Positions 7,471-16,319 of a stretch of DNA of 64,000 bases are shown one piece after another. The notes under the pieces were generated by a model. It worked only from the letters and a program-made list of their open reading frames with translations, was not told where the DNA came from and ran no database searches. Numbering within the stretch: the stretch's first letter is position 1; each line of letters starts with the position of its first letter. The DNA comes from JBEIFW01 sp046081125 (GTDB lineage: Bacteria > Actinomycetota > Acidimicrobiia > Acidimicrobiales > Ilumatobacteraceae). The stretch covers positions 1 through 64,000 of the forward strand of contig JBJTVH010000026.1 in NCBI GenBank assembly GCA_046081125.1. The letters are read 5' to 3'. Both the position numbers and the translations under genes were made by a program.

Positions 7471-8424
7471 TCAGTGGTCGGCTGCTTCGAGCCAACGTTC
7501 CGCGTCGATTGCCGCCATACAGCCACTACCCGCTGCTGTGATCGCCTGGCGATAGGTGTGGTCCTGCACGTCACCACAGGCGAAGACCCCGTCGACGTTC
7601 GTCGCAGTGGAGCCCGGCCGGGTGATCAGGTAGCCGGTGTCCTCCATGTCGAGGATGCCCTCGAACAGCCCCGTGTTCGGTCGGTGCCCGATGGCCACGA
7701 ATACCCCGGTGACGTCCAGCGTTTGGCGGACGCCGGTGGACACGTGTTCGACCACGGCACCAGCGAGCGAGTTCTCGCCGAGGAGGTCGACCACCGTGTG
7801 GTTCCAGACAAATTCGATCTTCGGATTTACGAACGCACGTTCCTGCATGATCTTTGATGCCCGCAGGCTCTCGCGACGGTGGACGATCGTGACCTTCGAG
7901 GCGAACTTGGTGAGGAAGGTTGCCTCCTCGATGGCCGAGTCACCTCCGCCCACCACGGCGATCTCCTGACCCCGGAAAAAGAAACCGTCGCACGTGGCGC
8001 AGGTGCTGAGTCCGTGGCCGATCAAGCGCTGCTCCGCTTCGAGACCGAGCATCAGCGATTGAGCCCCGGTCGAAACGATGATGCATCGAGCGAGGAACTC
8101 CTGTTCGCGTACCCAAACCCGGAAGGGGCGTTGCGAGAAGTCGACACGGGTGACCTTCTCGGTGAGGAAGGTGGCGCCGAATCGGCCTGCCTGTTCGCGG
8201 AACCTGGTCATCAGCTCGGGACCCATGATTCCCTCGGGGAAGCCGGGGAAGTTCTCGACCTCGGTGGTGAGCATGAGCTGCCCGCCGGGCTGGTCGCTGG
8301 TGGAGGACGGCTCCCCTTCGATCACCAGGGGCGAAAGGCTGGCACGGGCCGTGTAGATCGCCGCAGTGAGGCCAGCGGGCCCCGAACCGATGATGAGGAC
8401 GTCATGGACCGCAGGTCCGTTCAC
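7471..8424 (-). CDS. trxB: Thioredoxin-disulfide reductase
   Basis: TrxB is an FAD/NADPH enzyme that reduces thioredoxin. The FAD motif DVLIIGSGPAGLTAAIYTAR opens the protein. The redox-active site is CATCDGFFFRG near residue 140, then the NADPH motif VVGGGDSAIEEA. The C-terminal FAD motif is GVFACGDVQDHTYRQAITAAGSG. GTG 8424 follows AAGGCGG and overlaps the upstream gene's stop as GTGA. At 317 residues it is normal. Confidence 0.95.
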   Translation of the reverse strand: MNGPAVHDVLIIGSGPAGLTAAIYTARASLSPLVIEGEPSSTSDQPGGQLMLTTEVENFPGFPEGIMGPELMTRFREQAGRFGATFLTEKVTRVDFSQRPFRVWVREQEFLARCIIVSTGAQSLMLGLEAEQRLIGHGLSTCATCDGFFFRGQEIAVVGGGDSAIEEATFLTKFASKVTIVHRRESLRASKIMQERAFVNPKIEFVWNHTVVDLLGENSLAGAVVEHVSTGVRQTLDVTGVFVAIGHRPNTGLFEGILDMEDTGYLITRPGSTATNVDGVFACGDVQDHTYRQAITAAGSGCMAAIDAERWLEAADH

Positions 8425-8723
8425 GATTCCGCCTTCGAACGACGCTTGGACATCAGGATCAACCCGCCGATACAGAACAGTGCCCCGGTGATGAAGTGCG
8501 ACTTCCACACCCCACCCGGCAGGTAGTTCTCGATGATTCGGACGACCAGCACGGCCAGTAGCACGACGGCGGCCATCCCCAGGATGGAGGCCATGATGCC
8601 GAACACCAGCCCGCGGGCGATGGTGATCGCCGGCTTCGTGGTGCGGTCCCGAAGCGTGCCGATCGTGCGCACGATCGTGTCTGTGACCTGGGCGACCCAG
8701 TCCGCCGACGGCTGATCAGGCAT
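8421..8723 (-). CDS. Small two-helix membrane protein
   Basis: I do not recognise a named family. The 100-residue product has a soluble N-terminus of about 40 residues. Two hydrophobic stretches (about residues 38-63 and 75-92) are separated by a short polar loop, and the C-terminus is basic (SKRRSKAES). It lies between the putative anti-sigma gene and trxB and overlaps trxB by 4 bp. A TAGGCT hexamer 6 nt before its ATG, inside the anti-sigma stop codon, may give an internal leaderless promoter. Confidence 0.75.
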   Translation of the reverse strand: MPDQPSADWVAQVTDTIVRTIGTLRDRTTKPAITIARGLVFGIMASILGMAAVVLLAVLVVRIIENYLPGGVWKSHFITGALFCIGGLILMSKRRSKAES

Positions 8724-8732
8724 GCGGGCAGC

Positions 8733-9503
8733 CTACGGCACGGCGATCGTGGTCACCTCAAGGCAATCGTCCACCGTGACGAGTCGGGCCCGAGGACCGG
8801 CGACGACGACCACCACGACCTGGTCCGTAGGAGCCCAGCGCACGGGGCCACGGACGGTGCCCGGCAGGGCCGGGCACGTCGCCGGAGCGGCGGTTGCCGG
8901 AAGTGCGCCGAGCACGGCTCGCAACTCGACGTCGGTCTCGACGACGGGCAGCGACGTCGCCACACCGGGCGCGGCCTTCGAGCCGGCCGGGGATGCGGCG
9001 AACGCCGGCACGCCGTCGGACCGCGCGCCGGACGACTCGGGCAGCGCAGCCTGCGGTGCGGCCACCGGTGCGTTGGCAACGTTGGCAGGGACGCCGCCAG
9101 CGGTGGTCGGTTCCGACGCGGGGCCCCGACCGACGAGAACGAACCCGGCGGCCGCTGCGGCGAGGGCGGCGAGGGCGGCGGCCGGAGTGAGCCTGCCGCG
9201 GCGACGTCGGGCGAAGGGGATCGCTCGCCCACCCGGGCCCGATGCCGGCACGGCCGCTGACGCAGCGGCTGCCTCTGCGTCGAACACGGCCAGCGCAGCG
9301 CCGAGGCAGGAGGCGCGCCGACCCGGCTCGGCCGGGGGGACATCGACGAGGCGGGCGCGGACGCGCTCGAATTCCGTGGCACGAGTCAGCACGGCGTCGT
9401 CGACGGTGCCGTGCCGTTGCGACGGTCGATCGAGCAGATCGCTCGCATCGAGGTCGACGGGGTCGACGGCGTCGAGGTCGGGGGCATCGCCGGAGGAGGT
9501 CAT
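8733..9503 (-). CDS. Putative membrane anti-sigma factor
   Basis: The 256-residue protein follows the ECF sigma gene with a 4-bp overlap (ATGA), the usual place for an anti-sigma factor. The N-terminal ~110 residues are soluble and contain one cysteine (RRASCLGAAL). One transmembrane helix lies at about residues 103-125 (LTPAAALAALAAAAAGFVLVG). An Ala/Pro-rich exported part with two cysteines follows. No zinc-binding H-x3-C-x2-C motif is seen, so the role is inferred from position. In mycobacteria the matching gene encodes the SigM anti-sigma factor. Confidence 0.65.
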   Translation of the reverse strand: MTSSGDAPDLDAVDPVDLDASDLLDRPSQRHGTVDDAVLTRATEFERVRARLVDVPPAEPGRRASCLGAALAVFDAEAAAASAAVPASGPGGRAIPFARRRRGRLTPAAALAALAAAAAGFVLVGRGPASEPTTAGGVPANVANAPVAAPQAALPESSGARSDGVPAFAASPAGSKAAPGVATSLPVVETDVELRAVLGALPATAAPATCPALPGTVRGPVRWAPTDQVVVVVVAGPRARLVTVDDCLEVTTIAVP

Positions 9504-10090
9504 GGGCGCTTCCTTGGACGTTCGTCCCCGACCGTCTGGTTCCCACCGAGCGCCGCCGCGAGCGACGCACGCCCGCGGGCGATCCGCGACCGAACCGTAC
9601 CCGGGGGGACCTGGAGCACGTCGGCGATCTCGGCGTAGTCCAGATCGCCGACGTCACGGAGGACGACGGCGATGCGGTACTCCTCGGGCAGTTGCCGCAG
9701 TGCCCGGTCCAGGACGTCACGCTCGGCGACCCACTCGACGCCGGCGGCGACGCCCGGCGAGGTCGCCAGGCGATCCACGTGGTCGGGATCGGGCACGGGC
9801 CGACGTCGCCGGCGACGGAGTTCGTCGAGCGCGGCGTTCGTCGCGATCCGGTAGAGCCAGGTGGTGAACGCCGACCGGCCGTCGAATCGGGGGAGCCCGC
9901 GGACGACGGCGATCAGCGCCTCCTGGGTGGCGTCGTCGGCATCGGCGGCGTTGCCGGTGAGTCGCCAGCAGACGGCTCGCACCCGGTCGTGATGACGATC
10001 GAGAAGGGTCTCGAGGGCTCGGCGATCGCCCCGCTGCGCCGCGGCGACGAGGACCGCGTCGGCTGGCTCAGAGCGAGACGACTCGGACAT
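9500..10090 (-). CDS. ECF RNA polymerase sigma factor (SigM position)
   Basis: The 196-residue protein has sigma region 2 (ATQEALIAVVRGLPRFDGRS, then FTTWLYRIATNAALDELRRRRR) and region 4 (RQLPEEYRIAVVLRDVGDLDYAEIADVLQVPPGTVRSRIARGR, a helix-turn-helix). I chose ATG 10090, where MSESSRSEP leads into region 2. It overlaps the kinase gene by 23 bp and the putative anti-sigma gene by 4 bp. The place beside trxBA matches mycobacterial sigM, which controls surface and secretion genes. The target regulon cannot be read here. Confidence 0.93.
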   Translation of the reverse strand: MSESSRSEPADAVLVAAAQRGDRRALETLLDRHHDRVRAVCWRLTGNAADADDATQEALIAVVRGLPRFDGRSAFTTWLYRIATNAALDELRRRRRRPVPDPDHVDRLATSPGVAAGVEWVAERDVLDRALRQLPEEYRIAVVLRDVGDLDYAEIADVLQVPPGTVRSRIARGRASLAAALGGNQTVGDERPRKRP

Positions 10091-11585
10091 CGGAGAGCCT
10101 GATCTGGAAGGGGAACGTGCAGCCGCTGATTGCGCGGCCGGCTCGATCGAGCCAGAGCAGCACCTCGGTGCCGGAGCCGGCGAGCGGGAAGCGGACCGTG
10201 CCCGCCGGGAGGTTCGTACCGGCCGACGACGCCGTCCCCCAACTTGCCAGCGTCGGGCCTGCCGCTGTCGCGACGAAGACCCGCGCCGACCAGCCCGTGG
10301 TGGGCGAGGTGACCTCGAGCGCTTTGGCGTCCGGGGGTGCGGACAACCGGAATCGCAGCCCGACACCCCCCTTGGCCCCGAAGGTGGCCGACTCGTAGCA
10401 GACCGTCGACCATGTGGTCGCTGGGTCGCCGTCGACGAGGGCGCCGAGTTGACTCGGGTTCTCCCGACCGTCGCCGGGCGGCGGGTCGAATTCGGCGGTC
10501 GCGGTGATCGACACGGGACCGGCCGGGGAGGGCGACGCCGTCGTGGCCGTCGCCCCGTCGACGGGGACGCCGGCGCTCACGGCAGCGGGCGGTTCCGAAC
10601 GGTCTGCGGTGCGCGCCAGGGCGAGGGCGCCGGCGAGGCACGCGGCGACGACCGCGCCGACGGCGAGCAGGACCGTGCGCCGGCTGGTACGACGGATCGG
10701 CGATGGCTCGGGCATCGTCGGGCTGGCGTCGGCGCTCGGCGACAACTCGAGCCGGGCGAGCCGGTCGCGCAGCGCTGCGGCGCTCTGCGGGCGTAGTTCC
10801 GGTCGCCGGGCCAGGCAGGCATGGACCACGCCCTCGAGGTCGCGGGGCAGGCCCGGGCGCAGGGTGCGCAACGGCACCGGGGTGCGCTGCAGGCGTGCGA
10901 GCGCGGTTGCGGCGTCAGTGTCGGCGGCGAAGGGCACCTCGCCGGTCAGGCACTCGTAGAGCACAACCCCGAGGGAGAACACGTCCGAACGTGCATCGAC
11001 CGGGGTCCCGAGCACCTGCTCGGGAGACAGGTACTTCGCCGTCCCCATCATCACGTCCTCGCGGGTGAGGTCCCGCTTGGCTCGCATCGCGGTGGCGATG
11101 CCGAAATCGGTCAGCACGACACGGCCGTCGTTGGTGAGCAGGATGTTGCCGGGCTTCACGTCACGGTGCACGAGATCGGCTCGATGCGCAGCGTCGAGTC
11201 CGTCGGCGAGCGCAAGCCCGATGGCCACCACGTCGGAGGCCGGCAGCCGGCCCTCACGGTCGAGGCGTTGGCGCAACGTGCGGCCCTCGACGAGTTCCAT
11301 CACGACGGCCTGCTCGGCCTGCGTTCCCACGGTGTCGAAGACCCGCACGACGCACGGATGGGCCAGGCGAGCTGCCGCAGCGGCCTCGCGTCGGAACCGC
11401 TCGACGAGCACGGGGTCGTCGGCCAGGGTCTCCTTCAGCAGCTTGACGGCGACCGGCCGCTGCAGCACGAGGTCGGTAGCCCGCCAGACCTCGGCCATGC
11501 CACCGATACCGATGAGTCGTTCGAGCCGATAACGCCCGGCGATCACCCGCCGCGCGTGATCGGGAACGGACGACAGCGCAGCCAC
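10068..11585 (-). CDS. Transmembrane Ser/Thr kinase with an exported carbohydrate-binding-like domain
   Basis: The 505-residue protein starts with a complete kinase domain: glycine loop GIGGMAEVW (26-34), lysine K48, HRD at 140-142, DFG at 160-162, and SPE in the activation segment. One transmembrane helix follows near residue 310. A Pro/Ser linker leads to a C-terminal domain resembling discoidin or sugar-binding folds (PSQLGALVDGDPATTW, then GLRFRLSAP). In mycobacteria, MurJ (MviN) carries a pseudokinase and a similar exported domain at this locus. Here that half stands alone and has all catalytic residues. It starts with GTG after TAGCGT, with no ribosome-binding site. Confidence 0.9.
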   Translation of the reverse strand: MAALSSVPDHARRVIAGRYRLERLIGIGGMAEVWRATDLVLQRPVAVKLLKETLADDPVLVERFRREAAAAARLAHPCVVRVFDTVGTQAEQAVVMELVEGRTLRQRLDREGRLPASDVVAIGLALADGLDAAHRADLVHRDVKPGNILLTNDGRVVLTDFGIATAMRAKRDLTREDVMMGTAKYLSPEQVLGTPVDARSDVFSLGVVLYECLTGEVPFAADTDAATALARLQRTPVPLRTLRPGLPRDLEGVVHACLARRPELRPQSAAALRDRLARLELSPSADASPTMPEPSPIRRTSRRTVLLAVGAVVAACLAGALALARTADRSEPPAAVSAGVPVDGATATTASPSPAGPVSITATAEFDPPPGDGRENPSQLGALVDGDPATTWSTVCYESATFGAKGGVGLRFRLSAPPDAKALEVTSPTTGWSARVFVATAAGPTLASWGTASSAGTNLPAGTVRFPLAGSGTEVLLWLDRAGRAISGCTFPFQIRLSDVRVVSL

Positions 11586-11593
11586 CGTGGTGA

Positions 11594-11599
11594 ACGCTA
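11594..11599 (-). promoter_or_regulatory. Leaderless -10 element of the kinase-sigma operon
   Basis: TAGCGT on the minus strand lies 8 nt before GTG 11585, with GG upstream. No Shine-Dalgarno sequence is present. Confidence 0.5.
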
Positions 11600-11648
11600 C
11601 CGGTGGGGCTCACCCGGGCGGGGGACACCTGGGCGCAACCGTTCGGAC

Positions 11649-12488
11649 TCAGCCCGGGCGGCGGAACGCGACGCCGGTCGTGCCCCGGCCCGCATGGGTG
11701 CCGATGACCGGCCCGATCTCTCCCAACACGATCTCGCCGTCGTAGATCTCGCGCAGTCGTTGGACGAACACGTCGACGTCGTCGACGTCGGCGTGCATCA
11801 CGGCGAGGCGTTCGAGCGGAAGGTTGGCGCGCACGGTGTCGACGAGCATTGCCAACGCCTTGGCCCGGGTGCGCTGCTTGCCGCCTTCCTCGACCTTGCC
11901 GTCACGGACCTCGATGATCGGCTTGATCGACAACACCGACGCCACGAGCGCCTTGGCCCCACCGATGCGACCGCCCTTGCGGAGGTTCTCGAGGGTGTCG
12001 AGTGCACCCCAGACCTTGGTCCGGGCGGCGACGTCACGAGCGTGCGCCGCGACCTCGGTGACGCCGGCACCGGTGGCGGCGAGTTCTTCTGCGGCGAGGA
12101 CCGTCATCCCCAAGCCGATCGTGACGGATCGGGAGTCGACCACCTCGACCTCGACGACCTCGGCCACGGCATCGGCCGCCAGGAGCGCGCTCTGCATGGT
12201 GGCCGACAGCGCCGAGGACAGGCTCACCACCACGATGCCGGTGGCTCCCTCGGCTGCCAGGCGGCGGTAGGCGGCCTCGAATGCACCGGGTGCCGGGGCC
12301 GCCGTCTGGGGAAGCTCGCTCGATGCGGCGCAGCGGGACCAGAACTCCTGCGTCGAGAGCTGTTCCCGGTCGACGAGGTCTTCGTCGCCGAACCGGATGG
12401 TGAGCGGCACGACGGTGATCCCTCGCGCACGCACCAAGGCGTCGGGTAGGTCGCAGGCGGAATCGGTGACGATGCGAACGGTGCTCAC
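11649..12488 (-). CDS. DegV family fatty-acid-binding protein
   Basis: DegV proteins bind fatty acids and can act as FakB-type partners of fatty-acid kinase. The 279-residue product opens VRIVTDSACDLP and has DREQLSTQEFWSRC, VSLSSALSATMQSA and DTLENLRKGGRIGGAKA, all typical. The ligand-pocket region near GTHAGRGTTGVAF is at the C-terminus. Its GTG overlaps the DUF6049 stop (GTGA). It sits where murJ would be expected in mycobacterial order. No fakA is visible nearby. Confidence 0.9.
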   Translation of the reverse strand: MSTVRIVTDSACDLPDALVRARGITVVPLTIRFGDEDLVDREQLSTQEFWSRCAASSELPQTAAPAPGAFEAAYRRLAAEGATGIVVVSLSSALSATMQSALLAADAVAEVVEVEVVDSRSVTIGLGMTVLAAEELAATGAGVTEVAAHARDVAARTKVWGALDTLENLRKGGRIGGAKALVASVLSIKPIIEVRDGKVEEGGKQRTRAKALAMLVDTVRANLPLERLAVMHADVDDVDVFVQRLREIYDGEIVLGEIGPVIGTHAGRGTTGVAFRRPG

Positions 12489-14482
12489 GGCGTGAGGGTA
12501 CCGGCCCGGCGCCGCCGACTCCTGTTGTGCTGCAACCACCAGGCGACGAGCACGAGGATCGCTCCTCCGGACAGCAGCACGCCAAGACCGGACAATCCCA
12601 GCGCCCGCACCTCGAGCTGACCGCGGCCGACCTCGACGTCTCCCTCGGGGGTGAGCAGGGCGATGGTCACCGGCGTGGTGCCGTTGGCGCGCACGATGAC
12701 CGGTACCCGTCCCTGCCACGTCCCATCGACGGTGATCACCTCGTCGTTGGCCGGGAAGGAAAGGCGAGGGCTCTCGAGTCGGATCCGGACCCGCACCGGA
12801 TAGGAGACCCGCGAGCGGACGGTGAGGGGGATGCTCGCGGTGTCGCCACCGAGGGTCACGGTTCGGCGCGGCAGGTCGTCGATCACCTCGAGGCGCCCGT
12901 CGGACTCCCGCTGGACGTTGGCGAGCAGGGCGTCTCGTTCGGCCGTGGTGAGGTCGCTCGAGACGGCGATCCGGAGCGGTTCGATATCGACCGGGCCTCC
13001 CGTGCGCAGGCTCGACGCTGCGCGCGCGTAGGCCTGCAACGTGGCGAGGCGGTCGGCCAGACCGGCGAACCCGTTGCGAACGACAGCACTTGCCATGGTG
13101 CGGGTGATGGCCAGACCGTCGGGCCCGAGGGCGGCAGGGACGGACCGGGCGGCCTCCGACAGAGCGGCGAGACGGAGAAACGGCGTGACCGCCGGGTCGG
13201 TCAGGATTCGGAGCACGGTGTCGGTCCCGGCCGGGTCGGGGATCCAGCGGGGGTCGAGGGCCAGCACGACTGGCGCCCCGGCCGGAGCGGCGCCAGTCGA
13301 GGTGTCGAACCACCGCGCGAGCAGCTCGGCAGCGAGGTGGTGGGCGCCGAGGACCGAGTCCCGGCTCGGGTCGAGCCGGCCGAGCAACACCGGATCGACC
13401 ACGATGACGGGGACGTTCGAGACATCGGCGGCGACGGAGACCGTTCCGGGAAGGCGGTCGTCTCCCTCGTCGACGAACATCGAACCGGCCGCAACCACCT
13501 GCCGGGTGCCGCGCGATCGGAGCAAGGCAAACCCGCTCGGTGTGATCGGATCCTCGGCAACCCAAGTGGTGCGTACCGGGCGTGCGCCGATCTCGGCGGC
13601 GAGCAGGTCCTCGCCACGCGTGAGACCGTCGGTGAACGCGCCGGCGAGTCCCTCGGCAGCGGCGGTCGACGGATCGAGTCGAACGTACGGTCGGGACAAG
13701 ACCTCGCGCGCCCCCAGGCTGGATCGCAGCGAATCGACGAGCGCCCCGTCGGCGGGTCGGCCGGTCCGGCGCAATCCGTCGAGCAACTCGGGAGCCACGG
13801 TGACGGTCAAGGCTGCCGTCGGCCATCGCGACAGCAGCCGGTTGAGTTCCCCGAGACGGCTGCGGGCTGTGTCGGGGACCACGGTGCTGCCGTCGGGGCG
13901 CATCGTCGGCGGCGTCGACACGGGGACGACCATCGCCACTGGCACCGGCGGCTCGGTGGACGGCCCGGCCGGGCTGCGCACGACGAACAGCGTGAGCTCC
14001 TCGGCCGCGTCCGCAGTACGCAGCGATACCCGCACTGGGTAGGACCCGGCTTGGGCCAGTCGGGCGTTCTCGCCAGGGATGCTTGCGGCGCGCTCGGTGA
14101 CCGTAGGGATTCGAAGGCGCGTCGACCACGTGCCCGGTGCCGACCCGTTGGGCGCAGGTGCCCGTTCGAGCGAGGCCAGCGTGTCTCGGCGGGAGAGCAG
14201 GATCGGGCCGGCGGCGGCACCGTCGAGCACGGCGCGCACCTGTTGCCCGGGCTCGGAGAGCCGCGCATGGACGGTGGTCTGGATGCGCGCGCCGTCGGGG
14301 ACCGTCGCCGGGATGAGGACGCGGATCTCGATGGTGCCGTCCGGTGGGATCACGAGGCTGTGCGATTCCAACGTGAGTAGGGAGGATCCGCGCCCAGGGG
14401 CGGCCGAAGCGGTCGCTGCCCCGGCGACGACGAGCGCCAAGGCGATCACCACGAGCGCCAACTCGCGCAGCCACCGGTTCAT
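12485..14482 (-). CDS. Exported membrane-anchored protein of the DUF6049 type
   Basis: The 665-residue protein has a signal peptide (residues ~5-28, ALVVIALALVVAGAATASAA). A long beta-rich exterior follows, and one C-terminal helix (GLGVLLSGGAILVLVAWWL) ends in a basic tail. The equivalent mycobacterial gene lies directly before murJ. The family's function is unknown; a cell-envelope role is likely from context. The ATG at 14482 overlaps the upstream stop as TGATG; GTG 14485 is also possible. Confidence 0.8.
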   Translation of the reverse strand: MNRWLRELALVVIALALVVAGAATASAAPGRGSSLLTLESHSLVIPPDGTIEIRVLIPATVPDGARIQTTVHARLSEPGQQVRAVLDGAAAGPILLSRRDTLASLERAPAPNGSAPGTWSTRLRIPTVTERAASIPGENARLAQAGSYPVRVSLRTADAAEELTLFVVRSPAGPSTEPPVPVAMVVPVSTPPTMRPDGSTVVPDTARSRLGELNRLLSRWPTAALTVTVAPELLDGLRRTGRPADGALVDSLRSSLGAREVLSRPYVRLDPSTAAAEGLAGAFTDGLTRGEDLLAAEIGARPVRTTWVAEDPITPSGFALLRSRGTRQVVAAGSMFVDEGDDRLPGTVSVAADVSNVPVIVVDPVLLGRLDPSRDSVLGAHHLAAELLARWFDTSTGAAPAGAPVVLALDPRWIPDPAGTDTVLRILTDPAVTPFLRLAALSEAARSVPAALGPDGLAITRTMASAVVRNGFAGLADRLATLQAYARAASSLRTGGPVDIEPLRIAVSSDLTTAERDALLANVQRESDGRLEVIDDLPRRTVTLGGDTASIPLTVRSRVSYPVRVRIRLESPRLSFPANDEVITVDGTWQGRVPVIVRANGTTPVTIALLTPEGDVEVGRGQLEVRALGLSGLGVLLSGGAILVLVAWWLQHNRSRRRRAGTLTP

Positions 14483-15231
14483 CACACTGGTCCCGGAAAA
14501 CCCACCACGCTCAGCCCACTCGGCTCGAGTTCGAACCCGTGGCGCCGGTAGAGGGCCAGTGCCCGCTCATTGACGCGCTGAGTGTTCACGAGCGCCCGGC
14601 GGGCCCCCCGGCGTCGCAGCCAACGCAGCCCGTCGAGCAACAGCGCGCTACCGACACCGGATCCCTGGCGCGCCGGATCGACGGCGAGTCGCTGCACGAA
14701 TCCCTCGTTGCCGGCGCGGCCGCACACGGCGTACCCCCAGGGTTGCTCCGATCCCACGACTCGGAACCGTGCCGCAGGGGTGGCTGCGATCGCATCGGCG
14801 AGTTCGTCGGCGCCAAAGTGCCAGAACGCGTCGAACGCGCGCTCGTCGAGCGCTTCCACCGGTCCCCAGTCGCGGCGCCGTGCCCGCCGGGTGGCCGGTG
14901 CTGCGGGATGGTCGATCGCGAGTTCGAGCGACCGGGAGAGCAGGTGCAGTTCGTCGACGACGGTGCCGCCGGCGGCGAGGAACGGCTCCCGTTCGCGCCG
15001 GTCGAGCGCTGGGGTGACCACGCACGAATGACCGGTGGCGAGCAGGTCGGCCACCACGCGCCGCACGGCGTCGGCCGTAGGCAACGGCGCGCCCGACACC
15101 GGGCTGATCACGACCGGCCGATGGCGAGAGCGAAGGTGGGCGACCCGGATGGCTCGCGATCCTTGGCGCACGAGGTGCTCGGCAGGGCGGGCGCCCAGGC
15201 GGTGCGGGCCGGCTCCCCGGGTCGTTCTCAC
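14482..15231 (-). CDS. GNAT family N-acetyltransferase
   Basis: The C-terminal ~90 residues form a GNAT domain. The acetyl-CoA loop is VQRLAVDPARQGSGVGSALLLDGL (R/Q-x2-G-x-G pattern), followed by VNTQRVNERALALYRRHGFE. The N-terminal half is a second, weaker acetyltransferase-like half. At 249 residues the substrate cannot be told. It heads the long minus-strand train. TAGCGT at 15246-15241 lies 9 nt before the GTG. Confidence 0.85.
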   Translation of the reverse strand: MRTTRGAGPHRLGARPAEHLVRQGSRAIRVAHLRSRHRPVVISPVSGAPLPTADAVRRVVADLLATGHSCVVTPALDRREREPFLAAGGTVVDELHLLSRSLELAIDHPAAPATRRARRRDWGPVEALDERAFDAFWHFGADELADAIAATPAARFRVVGSEQPWGYAVCGRAGNEGFVQRLAVDPARQGSGVGSALLLDGLRWLRRRGARRALVNTQRVNERALALYRRHGFELEPSGLSVVGFPGPV

Positions 15232-15240
15232 CGGGACGGC

Positions 15241-15260
15241 ACGCTAGTGCCCGATAGGGT
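15241..15260. promoter_or_regulatory. Divergent leaderless promoters between GNAT and the HDAC-like gene
   Basis: TAGCGT (15246-15241, minus) and TAGGGT (15255-15260, plus) each lie 9 nt before their start codons, GTG 15231 and GTG 15270. The whole intergenic gap is 38 bp. Confidence 0.45.
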
Positions 15261-15269
15261 GCGGAGGCT

Positions 15270-16277
15270 GTGCGGATCCTGTTCGCCACCCATGAGCGGT
15301 ACCTCGACCACGACGCCGGCCGAGGTCACCCGGAACGACCGGCTCGGCTCGAGGCCGTGCTCAGCGGCGCCCGCTTCGGCGACGTCGCCGAAGCGCTCGT
15401 GCCGCTCGAGGTCCGCCGCGCTCGGCTCGACGAGCTGGCCGCGGTCCACGATCCGGCGCACCTCGACGCCCTGGAGCGGTTCTGTGCGGCCGGTGGCGGC
15501 TCGATCGACGGCGACACCGCGGCAACCGCAGCGTCGTGGGACGCGGCCGTCCTCGCCGCCGGCGCCGGGCTCGCCGCCGTCGAGGCACTCGAGGCCGGCC
15601 TGGCCGAAAGCGCCTTTTGTGCCGTGCGCCCGCCAGGCCATCACGCCACACCGCGGCGGTCGATGGGGTTCTGCCTGTTGAACAACGTGGCGATCACCGC
15701 AGCGACGTTGGCCGCCCGCGGCGAACGGGTTGCCGTCGTGGATTACGACGCCCACCACGGCAACGGGACCCAGGACGCCTTCTACGCCGACGGCCGGGTG
15801 CTCTACGTGTCCCTGCACGAGTGGCCGCTCTACCCCGGTACCGGTGGTCTGCACGAGACGGGGACCGGCGACGGGCTGGGCACGACGGTCAACGTCCCCC
15901 TCCCGGGGGGAGCGACCGGCGACGTTTACCTTCGTGCGCTCGACGACGTGATCCTCCCGGTGGTCGAGCGGTTCTCGCCCACGTGGATGCTGCTGTCGGC
16001 AGGCTTCGACGCGCACCGCCGCGATCCCCTCACGGGGCTGGGGCTGTCGTCCGGGGACTACGGCCCCCTCACGGCCCGCTTGTTGGCCACGGTGGCGCCC
16101 GGTCGTCGGATCGTGTTCCTCGAGGGCGGCTACGACCTCCAGGCCCTCGCAGACTCGACCGCCGCGTGCCTCGGTGCGATGGCGGGAACGTCCGTGGTGC
16201 CGGAACCGCCGACCGGCGGTGGTCCGGGCGCCGAGGCGGTTGCGGCGGCTCGGCGCGTGCAATTGGCCTGGAGTTGA
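15270..16277 (+). CDS. Histone deacetylase-like amidohydrolase (AcuC/class II type)
   Basis: This zinc amidohydrolase family removes acyl groups from acetyl-lysine, acetylpolyamines or similar amides. The 335-residue protein shows PPGHHATP, the double-histidine active site near residue 128, and VDYDAHHGNGTQDAFY with zinc ligands D and H. LLSAGFDAHRRDPL and FLEGGYDLQAL follow. It is complete and conserved. The substrate is unknown; an AcuC-like role in acetyl-CoA synthetase control is one option. Confidence 0.92.
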   Translation: MRILFATHERYLDHDAGRGHPERPARLEAVLSGARFGDVAEALVPLEVRRARLDELAAVHDPAHLDALERFCAAGGGSIDGDTAATAASWDAAVLAAGAGLAAVEALEAGLAESAFCAVRPPGHHATPRRSMGFCLLNNVAITAATLAARGERVAVVDYDAHHGNGTQDAFYADGRVLYVSLHEWPLYPGTGGLHETGTGDGLGTTVNVPLPGGATGDVYLRALDDVILPVVERFSPTWMLLSAGFDAHRRDPLTGLGLSSGDYGPLTARLLATVAPGRRIVFLEGGYDLQALADSTAACLGAMAGTSVVPEPPTGGGPGAEAVAAARRVQLAWS

Positions 16278-16306
16278 ACGACCAGGCAGCCCGAGCGGCT
16301 CATCGG

Positions 16307-16312
16307 TAGCCT
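16307..16312 (+). promoter_or_regulatory. Leaderless -10 element of cca
   Basis: TAGCCT preceded by GG ends 7 nt before GTG 16320. No Shine-Dalgarno sequence is present. Confidence 0.5.
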
Positions 16313-16319
16313 CCGGCCC

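Noticed and set aside
11649..14474. Long minus-strand frame that appears to extend DegV to over 900 residues
   Set aside because: Only the last ~280 codons read as DegV. The rest is an out-of-frame shadow of the DUF6049-type gene.
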